Positions 11,927 through 23,211 of a stretch of DNA of 64,000 nt are shown here, piece after piece. The DNA is taken from the NCBI GenBank assembly GCA_028274465.1, contig CM051458.1:18677566-18741565 (forward strand). The letters run 5' to 3'. The position numbers and the translations under genes are program-made. The DNA comes from Plantago ovata. Lineage: Eukaryota; Streptophyta; Magnoliopsida; Lamiales; Plantaginaceae. Positions within the stretch are counted from its first letter, which is position 1, and the number at the start of each line of letters is the position of its first letter. Below the pieces are notes generated by a model. The model had not been told where the DNA came from, made no database searches, and was given only the letters and a program-made list of their open reading frames with translations.

Positions 11927-14348
11927 ACAAGTTAATTATCCAATGATGGATGTCCATTAACATGTTCAAGAATGCGTCCAGTGGAAACCCAAGTCTGAAG
12001 TTTTCAACTTTGACTTCTTTTCTACTTGCTGAGGAACTAGGAGGTTTTGAGCTGAAAGACTTTTGACTTGTACTGGTCAAATCCACTTTTTGATGTGGTG
12101 TCTTGCTCTGTTGACCTTTCTGCTGAACATACTTTTCAGTAAGTTCTTTTCTAGCAAGGTTCCTTCTAGTCCTAGCATTGAGAGTCTTTTCAGAACTCTT
12201 AGGCTTGATTTTCTTCATCTCTTTGAAGTATCTTTGCTGACTTTGCTTATACTCATGAAAAAGTTGACTTTGCTTGGTTTTGAAACCTAGTCCACTTTTC
12301 GGAGAATGCTGAGCTTTTGCTTCAGCAACCTTACTTGATTCAGGTTTGTCAGCAAAGGACTTCTGATTACTTTTAGTAATCTTGCCTTTAGTCTTAACAA
12401 CTTGCTTTTCAGCAACTTGTTTGGCGGAATGCTTCACAACATTCTTCTTCTTTCCAGTTTGCCTCTCAGCAACCTGTTTTCCTTTTAAAGTCTTGTTACT
12501 TTGAGTAGCAACAACGGGCTTTATGGTCATAGGTACTTGATTGCATGTTTCAGCAACCTTAGTTTGACCAAACTGATAGATTTCTGGAGGACTACTATCA
12601 GTAGCACGTACAAAGGAGATAGGTGATTTATCTTTTCTCAAGATTTCTACGTTATTACCTTCGCACGTTGCTCCTAAACCTTCTTTCTGAGATGGATCTC
12701 TCAAATAAGAGTTTAGTTCAGCAGCGTATTACTTGCTTCCACATAGGATTTGAAATTGATTTTCATCTTTTTCATTTCATGGATTTCAGCAAGTAACTTT
12801 AGAATTGAGGACTGATACTCTTCCAATTCTAATGCCATTTGAGATTTTTCTCTGCAACCTCAGTAATCAACTTCTTAAGACGCCTTATTTCAGCATCCTT
12901 TTCTTCTGTCTCTTCCTTCAGCAAGACGTACTTTTCAGTAGTTTGCTTGGTCAGAGTTTCAGCAAGTTGTAGTTTCTCTTGCTGTTTGCTGAGAGTTTTC
13001 TCAAATATTTCGATTTCTCCTTGAATCTTGTCAAGGTCAATCGCGTCTTCACTTTCTGAGTCAGAGTCAGAGGTAGAGTTGTTTACTTGACAGGCCATGA
13101 GGCAGAATTCGTAGTTTGACACATCTGGATAAGCTTCCATAGCTATTCCACAAACTTCTTTGCCAATTTCCACGTCTAGAGTGGCTTCTTCATCGTCGGT
13201 GTCAGAACTTTCATCCTCACTGTCTTCGGAGCTAGTATCAATACACAATGCATCGATTTTTGCTTGAAGCTTCTTCTTTTCTTCAGCAACAAAAGCTCTT
13301 TTGAACTTCTTCTTCTTTTCAGCAGATTTGCCTTTCAGCAAAGGGCAATTAGCTTTGAAGTGTCCAGGCTTTTTGCAGTAAAAACATAGATCATTTCCAA
13401 CTGCTCGTTCTTCTGATGAAGTAGCTTGCTGAGCTTGCTTGTTCAGTGAGCTAGTATCATTCTTGTACTTATGGTAATTGTTACCAAGATGCTTTTTCAG
13501 CTTCTCTTTTGCTTTTCGCCTTTCAAGTTCCTTACTGATGAATTTCTTCATGTTTTTAACAACTAAAGCATTTTATCAGCAGGCTCTTTATCATTCTTCT
13601 TTTCAGAAGATGACGGCTTTGCAGCAAGAGCAATGTTTTGCGATTTTTCAGCAAACACATTTTCTCTTTGCTTTGTCTCATAATTGACTGTAGCAAGATG
13701 AGAGAACAACTCTGTTGGTGTAATGTCTGGCATTCCTTGATTATAATAGAAATTCTGAGTGTGGATCCATTCTTGATTCAAACTTCTGATGATAGTTTTC
13801 ACTTTCTCAGAATCTGAGTAGAGGTTTCCAACACCCAATGCTGCCATTTCACTAACAAGAGTTGTGAATCTGAAGTCCAAGTCTTCCAGTGACTCGTTTG
13901 TACCTTGCTTAAAGTTTTGAAACTTTAACTTAAGTACTTCAAGTTTGTTTTCCTTGGTTTTGTCAGATCCAGCACAAAGATCTTGAAACATTTTCCAAGC
14001 CTCCTTTGCAGTCTTAGCACCCCACAGTTTGCATTGTATGGTATCCGGAGTTGATCGAATGATGATATTTCTAGCTTGGCCATCATGACGGAATCTCTTA
14101 GCTTCGTCAGAAGTCCATTCCTCTCTTGGTTTTGGCACAACAGTGTCTGATGGTTTTCCAAGGATGGTTTCCTTCCCAGCTTCAGTGGTCTTGTGAGGAA
14201 AACTCCTTTCAATCTTAGTGATCTTGATAGGTCCATCAATAATGACGGTTACCATCTCATCACTAATGACCTCAAGATGTAGCATCATGTTGTTTCGCCA
14301 TTTCTCGTAATTTTCCAGCTTCAGCAAGGGAGCATCTCCTAAAGACAT
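11868..14348 (-). pseudogene. gag: gag of copy A, frameshifted
   Basis: The gag polyprotein would form the virus-like particle. It begins MSLGDAPLLKLENYEKW about 100 bp after the PBS, continues with a UBN2/retrotran_gag-type region, and has a CCHC zinc knuckle (CFYCKKPGHFKANC) near 13390-13350. After that come an acidic Ser/Asp/Glu stretch, a coiled coil (around 13000-12840) and a long Lys/Gln-rich tail with repeated KQVAEKQ-like words. One frameshift near 13563 (ADK-ML against ADENAL in copy C) and another near 12830-12710 break it into three reading segments: 14348-13563, 13551-12829 and 12704-11868. The last overlaps the start of the protease frame at 11926. Copy C shows the uninterrupted reading in the first part. 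Confidence 0.88.
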
Positions 14349-14446
14349 CCTGTCAGCAAAGCACTACCAAACTAATCAAGTGAAAGTGATTTACGGAAAG
14401 CACCTAAGGGGATCTAGGTTCAGTGCAGAAGGCTAAAGAACCTCCT

Positions 14447-14458
14447 GCTCTGATACCA
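14447..14458 (-). other. Primer binding site, tRNA-iMet type (copy A)
   Basis: The minus strand reads TGGTATCAGAGC two bases after the LTR end. This is the standard plant initiator-methionine tRNA 3'-end complement that primes minus-strand synthesis in most plant copia elements. It fixes the LTR boundary and the orientation of the element. Confidence 0.95.
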
Positions 14459-14460
14459 CT

Positions 14461-16112
14461 TGTTGGTCCCTTTAAACAACAAGAAAAGACTAGCGGGGGG
14501 GGGGGGGTGAATAGTCTTTTCAAACTTTCGTCGTTTAAAACTTTCACAGCAAGTACTTATTACTTTTCAGTAATGAGTTTGCTGATACTTCACTTTCTCA
14601 GCAAGCGTAAGTTACTTTACAGTAGCTTGGTTTGCTGATACTTAAAATCAGAGAGCGGAAGTCTTTGATACAATAAGTGCTCTTTCAGTAAGTAAAGGTT
14701 TCAGCAAGTGAAGTGAGTGACTGTGTACAGACAGATATGATTTGCTAAAAGCTAAATACAGTAAGTAAATCACACAAACACTTTTATAGTGGTATCTGAG
14801 AGTGGCGTAATCTCTCAACTAATCCACTTCGTCCTTTCTAGGACTGAATCCACTAAGATATGATTGAGGTTCCTTACAATCTCCTATCTAAAGCGATTCA
14901 ACAGAAACCAAAGCACACTTGCTTAGTCTCCAACCTAAACTAGAGAACTCAACCTTGTTCTCCACCAAACTTGGTACTTTTAATCAGCAAAACTATGCTC
15001 GATTAAGTTCCCCCTGAATATCACGCCTGAAAGGGTGTATTTTCAGTTAGAGAGTTTTGGGGTGAGATGACTTAATTATAACTTATTCAGTTACAACTAG
15101 TAATCTAAGAAACACAACTTGGAATACTTTGCAGTAAACAAGTTTGATTGTTTCTGGTGTCAAGACTTGTTCTTGTTTGAAAGAAAGAACACTTAACTAA
15201 TTTCTTAGCAGAGTTTGTTCTACTTCTTCACAAGTAGCTTTTTCAAGCTTTAAGTCTTGGAACGGATCAATGGCAGTAAGAGTGTTTGAAGGTTTGTGAG
15301 TTTTAAGCACAAGTGAGAGTTTGATCACGTTGTTGACACACTTCAACTCTTTGCCGGATGACCTCTATTTATAGTGTAAGTAAGGAGCCGTTTGAATTTC
15401 AAATTCTAAGGCTTTTGTTCCTTAACATGTCACTATCTTGCTTTTGTACTTACAGCAGCGTCTTTGTTTGTCTTCTAGTCTTCATGTCCTTCGTGTGTAA
15501 GCTTTGCATTAAATGCACATTTGAATAGAATTCAAACATTAACAATGGAGCGCAAAATCACGTACATTCAGCAAGAGGTCACATATGTTCCATCAGCAAG
15601 TGGTTAGTCTCAGTTTCAGCAAGCACAACCTACTCTGTCTTTCAGATTTTCACTTATGCAATGCTGTTGCTGAATTTTCCACTTTCTGAGCAACACGTGC
15701 CTTTGTAGATACCAGTCTTCAACAATCTTCTAGTCTTCAGATCTTCAATGTCTTCAAGTCTTCAGATCTTCAAAAGTCTTCAAGATTCTGAGCGGTTTCT
15801 ATTTGCTTCAATAATTTGTTTGTAATAAACAAAGTATATCTTCAGCAAATGCTTCAATAGGTTATTTTCTTTTCAGAAAATAAGATACATCATAAGCTTC
15901 AGCATCAATAAGTTATTTTCTTTTCAGAAAATAAAATACATCATACGCAAAAGAAATAACTTATCTAGCACCTAACTAAGTCATCAGCAAACGTTCCTAT
16001 TTTACAATGTCCTTAAAATTCTAAATTCCTATGGACCTTAAGAGTACTAGTTACTGGACTTCTCTTAATTTAGCATGGTTAATTGCTCATCAAAATTACA
16101 AGTTTCCTAACA
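14461..16112 (-). repeat. 5' LTR of copy A
   Basis: This 1652-bp LTR starts (minus strand) with TGTTAGGAAAC at 16112 and ends with GGGACCAACA at 14461, next to the PBS. The same sequence recurs at 23212-24815, 30707-32309, 21155-22774 and 57982-63217. It contains a TATA box at 15364-15372, a two-unit tandem repeat of about 52 bp near its 3' end, and a terminal hairpin whose arms (GAAAAGACTA / TAGTCTTTTC) enclose a run of 13 G at 14495-14507. The flank beyond 16112 begins atgta, the presumed target duplication, but the partner is off window. Confidence 0.93.
15364..15372 (-). promoter_or_regulatory. TATA box in 5' LTR of copy A
   Basis: The minus strand reads TATAAATAG. The same box stands at the equivalent place in the other LTR copies (24112-24120, 31611-31619, 21814-21821, and a variant at 62310-62317). 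It probably defines the U3/R boundary and the start of the genomic RNA. Confidence 0.7.
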
Positions 16113-16465
16113 ATGTACAATATCTTGCGTTTTAGTGCCTTAACAGTATCTTCGATCTCAGGATGCTCAAGGAAGATCAAATGTAGCTGTGCAACGACTT
16201 CAGCAGCATGGTGTATGGGTCCATAGGGATGTTCATACACATCAGCCTTCGCTTTCACAGACTTCAGCTTAGTAAGCAAGGTAGGATCATGATCAAATCT
16301 ACCATTTGGCTCATGATACCTGTTAGAAAATGTATCGGTGAAATATCAGTGAATTTCCAACTAAATTAACAAATACATGAAAATGATAATTTACCTTACT
16401 CCATTAGTGAGCATTGTTTTAAGGCAGATAGAGAACTTAGTATTGAATTGAGGATATTGTTCCAT
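16113..16465 (-). pseudogene. Small host gene 1, truncated by the insertion of copy A
   Basis: Exon 1 runs from the ATG at 16465 to a GT donor after 16395 (71 nt, MEQYPQFNTKF...NGVR). Exon 2 starts at 16319 after a CTAACAG acceptor and reads YHEPNGRFDHDPTLLTKLKSVK onward until it is cut by the LTR of copy A at 16112. The same gene shape, with a 71-nt first exon and a phase-2 intron, is seen at 18262-18746. I do not recognise the family. A solo LTR separates the ATG from the apparent TATA box at 17944-17951. Confidence 0.6.
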
Positions 16466-16478
16466 TCTTTTGACAACT

Positions 16479-17885
16479 TGATGAACGTATTTTTGACGCG
16501 TTCATCTTGTCTTTTTTACCTTCTTTTGCTATCTTCTAGCCTTGTTTTTTGGTTAGTTTTGTAGAATAGTGTCACGTTTTGTGTTTTCTGCATTTTCAGG
16601 CACTTAGGTACGAAACGGCGTTTTTGGAGCTAAAAACGAACCTTTTTGATGGAAAAGATGGCCCCGTTGAAGTTCCCCAATCTCCGTGCCTTGTTCGTAA
16701 GTGTTTGAGCATCAATAAGCATCGAGAAGGATGAGTCCAAGGCACCCGAGGGCCATGCGAGGGCAAAAAGATTGAGTTTGAAGACAAAAATCTGCCCAGG
16801 AGCCAAGCTAAGCGCCTGGAATAGTGAAGCGCTCCGCTTCAAATTCCAGGAGCTTTAGCACAGAAGCCAAGCGAAGCGCTTGGTGTGCCAGAAGCGCTTC
16901 GCTTGCCAAGCGCTCCGCTTGGCTTCTCCAAGCGGTCCGCTTGGCAGCGGTTACGTTTTCGGATTTTCCTTCTTAGATCTGATCTTTGATCATTTTTTGA
17001 ATATCTTTTGAACTGTAACTTCGTTTTGGAGAGCTCCTAAGCCCCAAAACTCAGATAAAACTCAGATTACATTGTATTTTAGCTTGGGATTCAAGGTTTT
17101 GATTGGGATTCATCCTTTGTAATCATCTACGTAGAGGTTTTCTTTGCTTTCCACCGATTAGTGACAGCTTTGGTGGTAACTTGTATCACTCTCTTGTCTT
17201 GTAGTTTGATATGATGTATTCTGATTATTATTCATATGAATTGATGTCTATGTTGATGAATATGAGTAGCTAAATCTTTTGTGTTGGTGGTAGAATGTAG
17301 AATATGCATGCTATGGGTTATTTTTATGCTTACATGAGATTGTGATTTAATCTTGCTGCAAATCCCTTCATATGATTCTTAGTTGCCTATAAAATATATT
17401 CGAATTGAGTATAGTGACAAACTCTTGATCAATGAAATCTATAGGATTGTATGTTAGAGATTTGCAGCATGCTAGATAAATGGTGTTGGTGACAAGCACC
17501 TCTAAAGTATTGATAGTGATCTTTTATGATGTGTGTCTTAAAGTTGCCTAGACGAGCTGCTTAGCAGACTTGATCGAATGTTTTACGCACTGAACTTGTG
17601 AGCATATTCGTAACCCATGCATGTGTATTTGATTTCTACCACCAACCGTTTTCCAAACTTGATTTACAACAATCTGATTTCTCGTTGCTTTGTTCTAAAG
17701 AAAACGATTCTATCAACATTTGAATTCGTTGACTGAAATTACTTGCAAAAACCTCAAGCAAAAAGCCACGTTAGGTCCCGAGAGAACGACACTCGGGGAC
17801 AACTTGCCATTGCACTCTAGTTTGTGTAGTGATAAGTGTTCTTAGGCTTTTAAACAAATTTAATTGGTGAAAAACGACATCATCA
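16479..17885 (+). repeat. Solo LTR of a Ty3/gypsy family related to element D
   Basis: It begins TGATGAACGTA at 16479 and ends ACATCATCA at 17885, flanked by caact and taact, a slightly decayed 5-bp target duplication. The first 130 bp resemble the sense 5' end of the element D LTR, including the shared TAGAATAGTGTCACGTTT. At 16795-16950 it carries a cassette of palindromic AAGCGCTTCGCTTGG-like units. No internal domain or partner LTR is nearby, so it is the product of LTR-LTR recombination. It lies only 13 bp upstream of the ATG of host gene 1. Confidence 0.75.
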
Positions 17886-17943
17886 TAACTAAATAGAGAA
17901 AAAAGAAGTGTGTTATGCTCACTTGCTTTGTGTTATGAAAGAG

Positions 17944-17951
17944 TATTTATA
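17944..17951 (-). promoter_or_regulatory. TATA box of host gene 1
   Basis: The minus strand reads CTATAAATAC about 60 bp above the solo LTR. With the solo LTR removed, it would lie about 75 bp upstream of the ATG at 16465, like the box at 18811-18820 relative to gene 2. Assignment is by analogy with that paralogue. Confidence 0.5.
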
Positions 17952-18261
17952 GAGGGGTAGAGAACAATTTTTTGTTTTAATTTATACATCCTCACCAATG
18001 CATGTAGAATAGTTGTATACTTGTGTAGAAATAAGACAGAACATGGCAGAATACCTACATATTAATTGGATATATTAACCCAATGCAGTCCAAACACTAT
18101 AGTGAATGATATAGCACACAAAAATAGATAATGTCCCATAGATAGAACATTGATATAAGTAAACATTATTAGAATGCAAGATTCAAAATAAATTATTTGA
18201 TACATTAGACTTCATAGAAAGCGGAATTAAAATTATTCAAGACATCTATCTGAAACTTAGA

Positions 18262-18746
18262 TCAAACATAATTAATATCATGAAAAGTACCATGATTCTT
18301 CAACGTCACGAACATCACACCTCTGCACTCTATAACATAATTCGATTTGTACCTATCCACATCACGAAAAGTAATGTTCTCTTTTTCCATGTCCATGATT
18401 GTCTCCTTCAAACACCTTGCAGTTTCCTCAATGGAACGATGCTCATTGGATACAACATGTAGCTCTGCAACAACTTCTGCAGCCTGGTAGATTGGGCCCT
18501 TTTCATGTACCCGGTCTCTCAGCTTTGGCCCTAACAGATTTGAGCTTGGTAAGCAAAGTTGGATTTTCAATACGATTACCATGAATATCATGATACCTGT
18601 TTGTAAGGAACATGAGATTAAAATAGAAAATCAAAATAATAAAAAAGCTATAGGAATGGTCTAAAAGTTTGTTACCTTACACCCCACTTAAGCATGTGAT
18701 TAAGCCTCTCATTAAACACATCTTCAAACATAGGCTTATCATACAT
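18262..18746 (-). pseudogene. Small host gene 2, paralogue of gene 1, frameshifted
   Basis: Exon 1 is 18746-18676 (71 nt, MYDKPMFEDVFNERL...WGVR) with a GTAAC donor. Exon 2 starts at 18596 after an AACAG acceptor, reads YHDIHGNRIENPTLLTKLKSVR, then meets a TGA near 18508. In the next frame it continues GPIYQAAEVVAELH, closely matching gene 1, and ends NYV-stop at 18262. The two exons total 406 nt, one base more than a multiple of three, so one inserted base near 18505-18525 explains the break. It could be a real lesion or a sequencing error. The protein would be about 134 residues. Family unknown to me. Confidence 0.55.
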
Positions 18747-18810
18747 GTTGATAGTATAGTTGAGATATTATCTATCTTATGATATGATTTTGATATAGGC
18801 AGATTTACAG

Positions 18811-18820
18811 TTTATTTATA
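18811..18820 (-). promoter_or_regulatory. TATA box of host gene 2
   Basis: The minus strand reads CTATAAATAAA about 65 bp upstream of the ATG at 18746. Its position and spacing are typical of a plant core promoter. Confidence 0.5.
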
Positions 18821-19577
18821 GGCAAAAGCTAAGTGTGAATGTATTCCTAAACTTGCATAGGTTGAGTGTCTTTGAATCACATGTAGATGTTTATAAATAT
18901 AGTTTAATTTTAAACCAATGCATGCCTGTAAAAATTTTGGATACTGACTAATATATGACAAATTATGTCAGCATTGGAAATAATAATTGTCAGCATTGGA
19001 AATAATAAAACTATAAGCAAATGCATGTCCATTTAAAAGCAGACTTCTTCACATGTGTAGTTATAAGCCTTCGGAATAAAAATTCATATGTTCCATAATC
19101 TGTGAGCAAGAGATATAGGTTACATGCATTAATTCACATGATAATATTTAACATATAGTGTTTGTGTGTGCACCAATGCATGGACTACAATTGATAGAGT
19201 TTCGTTTCAGGCAGATGAAAAATTAAACACATACCAACATTTGAGTAAATTTATAACCATTATGAACAAAAATTCTTGATAAAGATTGTTTGTGGAAGAG
19301 ATAGGTCGGATTAATTGTTTTACTGCTTTTGGCATGTGATATATAGTGCTTAGAAAATTAAACAAAGAATAAAACTTTCAGTAAGGAGATTCAGCAATTA
19401 AAAGAAAACAACGACCACATGCATTGGATTAAAAAACCGCAGCTCCTCTAATAAAAAAAGAATCTAAATAGTAAAGGATAATGAATTTATGTACTAGTCC
19501 AACGATAGAAAAATGAAATACTTAAGAAATAAAACAAAGACGAAACCATTCCATAGTTCTAAAAAAATAATTTTCTT
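18821..19577. other. AT-rich intergenic stretch
   Basis: I see no ORF, TIR or LTR here. A 19-bp direct repeat (ATTGTCAGCATTGGAAATAAT type) occurs in tandem near 18968-19008. Upstream control elements of gene 2 may lie here, but none is recognisable. Confidence 0.5.
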
Positions 19578-20497
19578 TCAAAAGCATATTTCACTCTTCC
19601 ATTCATCTAGGCATCCCATACTCTCCTTAAATAAATTAGCATGAGATGGATAGAACTGAAGAAGAACCTCAAAATCACCCATGCACATTTTGCACTTTTT
19701 GGCACTTGCAACATGATCATGATACTTGTATTGTCCATTGACCAACAGACCATGACTATGGACAGTACATATCATCTTGATAAAAACTGAATCACACTTC
19801 ACTGGAATCCTCTTCATTTGATATATAAGCTTGATCCTTGAACACTTTAAATTACTCTCACAATCAGTAGATGATAATAGAGAATCAAGCATAGAGACTC
19901 CTGTAATCCGAGCTTCAGGATCGTCAAATTTAATAAGATATAAAAAACACCGAAGATAGGCAGATGGAAAGTGACCATCAGATATAGCTCTCTGAAGATG
20001 AATCATTGCATTATCTGACTTATTTAAAATAAAGTGATCAATCTGCATGATAAAGTGATTAAGTTATTATTTATATATTATATTTTTTGTATGCACTAAG
20101 CAAATAAATGAAGTATGAGTTGAATAAGAAATACACCAATGCAAAGTGATACAAAACTTCATTATTGTTGAACTCCAAACATTTTGAAATCATTCGTACA
20201 CATCCAGCATGCATAGGCCTTTTAGGAAAAAATCTGCCTGTTTTCATTACCTTGTAGACTCTTGGATTAGAATTCACATTCTTATTCATCTTGGTACAAC
20301 TGCACAAAAACTTAATATCAACTTAACTTTTTTCAGCAATAGCATTTGACAGGTAGAAATAGAAAATCTAACCTCATTTTCAAGGCACACACACCCTTAT
20401 AAGAATCCTTAGAAACACGACAAATAATTTCATCAATCAATTCATCTGGAAGGGAAAGCAATAGAGAAGGTGCTTCGATGTTGTTTACATTGCACAT
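19578..20497 (-). CDS. F-box protein, At1g67623-like, three exons
   Basis: Predicted exons are 20497-20373, 20299-20137 and 20042-19578 with GT-AG borders (donors GTTAG and GTGTA, acceptors TGCAG). Together they give a 250-residue protein without stops. Residues about 10-45 form an F-box (LLLSLPDELIDEIICRVS, then the YKGVCALKMSC stretch), which would bind SKP1 in an SCF ubiquitin ligase. The following ALYHxA-like segment and the AISDGHFPSAYLRCFLYLI segment resemble the Sel1/TPR-like tail of the plant At1g67623/At2g35280 F-box group. The C-terminus keeps a CKMCMGDF motif. The substrate is unknown. A likely 5'UTR intron ends TTTCAG near 20533. This is the only host gene here that looks complete. 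Confidence 0.7.
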
Positions 20498-20640
20498 TTT
20501 TTCGATTGCGGTATAGATAATCCTTATTGATCCTGAAATTAAATAAAAATAAAAATGAACTTAAACTTAAGAATGTATGTGTAAACTTAAAGACACAGAG
20601 TACATAATCATTATAACAATGTGATTGAGATAATCTATAG

Positions 20641-20687
20641 AAGAAGAAGAAGAAGAAGAAGAAGAAGAAGAAGAAGAAGAAGAAGAA
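20641..20687. repeat. (AAG)n microsatellite
   Basis: About fifteen uninterrupted AAG units upstream of the F-box gene. It is a simple sequence repeat, likely polymorphic in length. Confidence 0.95.
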
Positions 20688-21149
20688 TCATTAACATTGA
20701 AGGCAATTAATTATAGAACTAAAGAGTACTGAGTTGGGAAATTACTCGAAGCATGCTAAAACTAAAAATTAGAGAGTGCAACATCTAAATATTTATAGAA
20801 CAATAGAACTGTGATAAGAATGGAAACAAACGTACCCTGAACTTAAAGCAACAATGAATTTATATGTCTGCTTCTCTACAGGTTTTCATCGAATGGATGC
20901 TTGAAATGGAAGAAGATGCACGAACACATCTGAAAACTATTAAACCGTGCAGTAAAATTGATAAGCATAAGGTTAGTTCAAAGTTATAAAGCAGTAAGAT
21001 CAATTTGTGTGCAAGGAACATGTAGATTTCAATAAAACTTATATTGCACTCAGTCATATAGAAACTATAAACTTCTCAAATTCTATTTGAAGTGGACTAC
21101 TCATGCAAATACAGGTTTGAATAGAAGTTAGATATGTGAAATTATCAAA
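20688..21149. other. AT-rich host flank left of the solo LTR
   Basis: No gene or repeat is recognised. The last five bases before the LTR, catat (21150-21154), are the left target duplication of the solo LTR. Confidence 0.5.
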
Positions 21150-21154
21150 CATAT

Positions 21155-22774
21155 TGTTAGGAAACTTGTAATTTTGATGAGCAATTAACCATGCTAAATT
21201 AAGGAAAGTCCAGTAACTAGTACTCTTAAGGTCCATAGGAATTTAGAATTTTAAGGACATTGTAAAAGAGGAACGTTTGCTGAAGACTTAGTGTAGGTAC
21301 TAGTTAGGTGCTTTAATCGCTTATGATGTATCTTGTTTTCTGAAAAGAAAAACAACCTATTGAAGCATTTGCTGATGATGTACTTTGTTTACACAAACAA
21401 ACTATTAAAGCATTAGAACCGTTCAGAAAATTGAAGAATTCGAAGACTGAAGACTAAAGAAGATTTCTGAAGATGGTATCTACAAAGGCACATGTTGCTC
21501 AGAAAGTGGAAACTTCAGCAATAGCTTGCATAAGTGAAAATCTAAATGACAAAGTAGGTTGTCCTTGCTGAAACTGAGACTGACCACTTGCTGAAATACA
21601 TATGTGACCTCCTTGCTGAAAGTACTTGCATTTACGCTCCAACGTTCATATTTGAATTTCATTCAAATGAACATTAAATGCAAAGTAAGCACGCGAAGAA
21701 CATGAAGACTAGAAGACAAATAAAGGACGCTGCTGAAAGTACAAAAGCAAGATAGTGACATCTTAAGGAACAAAGTCTTAGAATTTGAAATTCAAACGGC
21801 TCCCTTGATTCACTATAAATAGAGGTCATCCAGCAAAGAGTTGAAGTGTGTCAACAACGTGATCAAACTCTCACTTGTGCTTAAACACTCAAAACCTTCT
21901 ATACTCTTCACTGCCATTGATCCGTTCAAGACTTAAAGCTTGAAAAAGCTACTTGTGAAGAAGTAGAACATTCACGGCTAAGAAATTAGTTCAGTGTTCT
22001 TTCTTTCGAACAAGAACAAGTCTTGACACCAGAAACAATCAAACTTATTTACTGCAAAGTATTCAAAGTTTTGTTTCTTAGATTACTTGTTGTAGCTGAA
22101 TAATTTATAATCAAGTTATCTCATCCCAAACCTCTCTAACTGATAAACACACTTTTCAGGCGTGAAATTCAGGGGGAACTTAATCAAGCATAGTGTTGCT
22201 GATTATAAGTCCCAAGTTTGGTGGAGAACAAGGTTTAGTTCTCTAGTTAGGTTGGAAATGAAGCAAGTGTGCTTTGGTTTCTGTAGAATCGCTCTAGATA
22301 GGTGTTGTAAGGAACCTCAAACTTATCTTAGTGGATTCAGTCCTAGAAAGGACAAAGTGGATTAGTTGAGAGATTACGCCACTCTCAGATACCACTATAA
22401 AAGTGTTTGTGTGATTTACTTTACTGCATTTAGTTTTTAGCAAGCATATCTATTTGTACACTGTCACTCTGCTCACTTGCTGAAACTATCACTTACTGAT
22501 AAAGCACTTATTGTACAAAGACTTCCGCACTCTGTTTTTAAGTATCAGTAAAACTCGTTACTGAAAAGTAACTAGTACTTGCTGAGAAAGTTAAGTATCA
22601 GTAAAAATCGTTACTGAAAAGTAACTAGTGCTTTCTGAGAAAGTTAAGTATCAGCAAACTCATTACTGAAAAGTAATAAGCCCTTGCTGAGAAAGTTTTT
22701 AAACGACGAATGTTTGAAAAGACTATTCACCCCCCCCCCCTCCTGTCTTTTCTTGTTGTTTAAAGGGACAAACA
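21155..22774 (+). repeat. Solo LTR of the Sirevirus family
   Basis: This 1620-bp LTR starts TGTTAGGAAAC and ends GGGACAAACA. It is flanked by catat on both sides (21150-21154 and 22775-22779). No PBS or gag follows directly; host flank follows instead. The TATA box is at 21814-21821. It is about 98% like the 3' LTR of copy C where I compared them. The matching target duplications say the internal region was lost by LTR-LTR recombination. Confidence 0.85.
22540..22695 (+). repeat. Tandem repeat of about 52 bp inside the LTR, three units
   Basis: Three units (about 22540-22590, 22591-22643, 22644-22695), each AAGTATCAGYAAA...CTCGTTACTGAAAAGTAA...TGCTGAGAAAG. The other LTR copies carry two units, so unit number varies within the family. 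Each unit contains a palindrome around TTACTGAAAAGTAA. Confidence 0.8.
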
Positions 22775-23211
22775 CATATATGTTTGAAGTTGGACTAACT
22801 TACTGTTTCCGAATTTTTGAACTTATTGATCTACTTGTTTTCTAAATTGATTGTGTTCTGTTCATCTGTTACTGTTGTTCAAGTTCACTGCATGTATTTT
22901 GCCCTTATGTCTTTCAACTGACATCTTTACTACAAGAATGCATGAAAATCACTACTGCATGAACACCACTGAGATCCTTCATCTCACCACTCTTTCAAAA
23001 TACTTCCTTGTAGGTTCGACATTTGGTGAGCTCTAGTAGGCGTCTGGCGACTCGAGAGTGTGGGGGTTTTATTGCTTTGGGTTATTTAAATAAAGAAGAA
23101 ACTTTGTCTTCACGTGTTCTTTTATATTGAACTAATTTATGTTTTAGCTTCCGCATTAACTCTTTGTTTGAATTGTAAGCTCGTTGAGAGCCAAAACCTT
23201 TACTTACTTTT
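22775..23211 (+). other. Host flank, first copy (continues at 32315-32355)
   Basis: This flank starts with the target duplication catat and is interrupted by copy B. Joined with 32315-32355 it gives 478 bp, exactly the length of the matching flank at 63218-63695 after the 3' LTR of copy C. No ORF longer than about 60 codons is convincing. The last five bases, ctttt (23207-23211), are the left target duplication of copy B. Confidence 0.85.

Larger units (their letters stand above)
1..16112 (-). mobile_element. Sirevirus-type Ty1/copia LTR retrotransposon, copy A (3' end off window)
   Basis: Read on the minus strand the order is 5' LTR (14461-16112), tRNA-iMet primer site, gag, protease, integrase, RT, RNase H, a 0.9-kb spacer and a very long third ORF that runs off position 1. 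Integrase before RT places it in Ty1/copia. The extra ORF after pol and the tRNA-iMet PBS suggest the Sirevirus (SIRE1-like) lineage; that lineage call is inference. The 3' LTR and the second target duplication are outside the window. It is inserted in the second exon of a small host gene at 16112/16113. Gag, pol and ORF3 all carry stops or shifts, so it is not autonomous as assembled, though some breaks near the gap are probably sequence errors. Confidence 0.9.

Noticed and set aside
16021..16112. A separate solo LTR at 16021-16112
   Set aside because: It is the outer end of the copy A 5' LTR and is continuous with 14461-16020.
21155..23211. A longer, 2.1-kb LTR for copy C that would include the 478-bp flank
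   Set aside because: GGGACAAACA is followed by catat, which also precedes the LTR at 21150. LTRs of A and B end at the same place with a PBS right after. A flank explains this better.
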